Notes under the pieces: model-generated
What the model saw: only the letters and a program-made list of their open reading frames with translations
Told to the model about the DNA's origin: nothing
Database searches by the model: none
Assembly (NCBI GenBank): GCA_943787185.1
Contig: CALSLL010000005.1
Span: 1 to 64,000 of the forward strand
Source: UBA10349 sp003485905
Lineage (GTDB): Bacteria > Pseudomonadota > Gammaproteobacteria > Arenicellales > Arenicellaceae
Direction: 5' to 3'
DNA: 64,000 bases
Part shown: in pieces, positions 63,432 to 64,000 of the stretch
Position numbering within the stretch: position 1 is the stretch's first letter
Layout of the letters: each line of letters starts with the position of its first letter
Program-made: the position numbers and the translations under genes

Positions 63432-64000
63432 ATGCAAGATTTAAATCTTCGAACTATTGATGAATCTACTTCGGACGATCAGCAAACCCGGATCATGTTG
63501 GTGGACGATGACGAGCTAGTGATCTCAGTTCTTGATGCGGGGTTATCTAAGATGGGATATCTCGTAATGAGTTATACGCAGCCACAAGATGCTTTAGACA
63601 ATTATCAAAATTTTGGGCCTGATCTAGTTATATTAGATTTTGAGATGCCAGAGATGAACGGCGCTGTGTTGGCTGAAAAAATGCTCTCCAAAATGTACCG
63701 ACCGATTATTGTTCTTTCTGTGCGACATGATGATTTTGGTTGGTTGAAGGCAGTGGAGGCGGGAGCGTTAAACTATTTGGTGAAGCCGGTTAGCGCAGTT
63801 CAATTACGTCCGACCATAGAAGCAACCTTGTCGAGCTATCGAAACCTGGTAGATCTCGTTGAGCGAGATAATTCTGGTGATCATTCTATTCCAGGTTCCT
63901 CGGCGGCAGTGCTAGATCAATTAGGGTTTGGTGTGATAGTTGTTTCGGTTACTTTGAAAGTTACAAAAATGAATGCGCAGGCTAAAGAAATGATGTCGGG
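63432..64000 (+). CDS. Response regulator, N-terminal part (runs off the window)
   Basis: An open frame of 189 codons to the window end. A receiver domain (about 20-140) has IMLVDDDELVISVLDAGLSK with the acidic pocket, VILDFEMPEMNGAVLAEKM with the phospho-acceptor Asp, and an LSVRHDDFGWL/NYLVKPVSAVQLRP ending with the conserved Lys. It continues with VVSVTLKVTKMNAQAKEMMS, the start of a possible PAS domain. AGGAGG lies upstream. Output domain unknown. The kinase next to it is a likely partner. Confidence 0.85.
   Translation, partial: MQDLNLRTIDESTSDDQQTRIMLVDDDELVISVLDAGLSKMGYLVMSYTQPQDALDNYQNFGPDLVILDFEMPEMNGAVLAEKMLSKMYRPIIVLSVRHDDFGWLKAVEAGALNYLVKPVSAVQLRPTIEATLSSYRNLVDLVERDNSGDHSIPGSSAAVLDQLGFGVIVVSVTLKVTKMNAQAKEMMS

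Overview
The window looks like chromosome of a free-living, probably marine, gammaproteobacterium of moderate GC. The evidence is a set of typical gammaproteobacterial housekeeping genes (mutY-yggX, rapA, uvrD, pepN, glmU-glmS, thiS-thiG, modABC), an intact tRNA-Phe, and many exported proteins of families I associate with marine Gammaproteobacteria (DUF6152, small VGVIAGI membrane proteins). Placement near Arenicellales or Woeseiales is only a guess.

Layout. 0.2-9.8 kb is the accessory part: a LysR regulator divergent from an alkylsulfatase-like metallo-hydrolase, two paralogous small membrane proteins, an exported DUF6152 fusion protein, a Tat-signal Gly-Lys repeat protein whose reading frame is shifted inside a GGTAAA tract, an exported tannase-like hydrolase, and an intact IS30-family element inserted in the middle of a palindromic repeat that occurs four times in the first 9 kb. 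9.9-10.2 kb holds tRNA-Phe preceded by 107-bp tandem repeats that contain tRNA-like pieces. 10.3-17.3 kb carries mutY-yggX, a HupE-like membrane protein with its anchor protein, thiS-thiG, and a two-subunit 2-oxoacid:ferredoxin oxidoreductase. 17.4-30.6 kb holds small exported proteins, a CmcI-like methyltransferase, the modABC molybdate transporter, a glyoxylate/hydroxyacid module (aminotransferase, GntP permease, large FAD/Fe-S oxidoreductase), NRDE and DUF1653 proteins, a YceI lipoprotein and an FKBP isomerase. 30.7-39.1 kb has rapA, a ferric-reductase-like membrane protein, a helix-hairpin-helix lipoprotein, a second DUF6152 fusion, and an ArsR-type regulator followed by carbonic anhydrase and a SulP transporter (a likely inorganic-carbon module). 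39.2-43.4 kb is a minus-strand run: an S9 peptidase plus a split version of the DUF6152 system (one DUF6152 protein between two standalone partner proteins). 43.5-53 kb includes a membrane hydrolase, a rhomboid protease, DUF805, an FMN-binding glutamate-synthase-like gene broken by one in-frame TAG, a YfhO-like membrane protein, ThpR and a PHP phosphoesterase. 53-64 kb has pepN, uvrD, glmS, glmU, a hybrid histidine kinase and a divergent response regulator that runs off the window.

The best candidate for something undescribed is the DUF6152 system. Two loci encode one exported protein with a DUF6152 domain followed by a second conserved domain. A third locus encodes the same two domains on separate overlapping genes. 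All three DUF6152 proteins have an AXA signal-peptidase site directly before His-His-Ser, so the mature proteins may begin with histidine, as in histidine-brace copper proteins. Next in interest are the frameshifted Gly-Lys/Cys peptide gene, the single amber codon in the FMN enzyme, the IS30 insertion that splits a palindrome, and the tRNA-Phe leader repeats.
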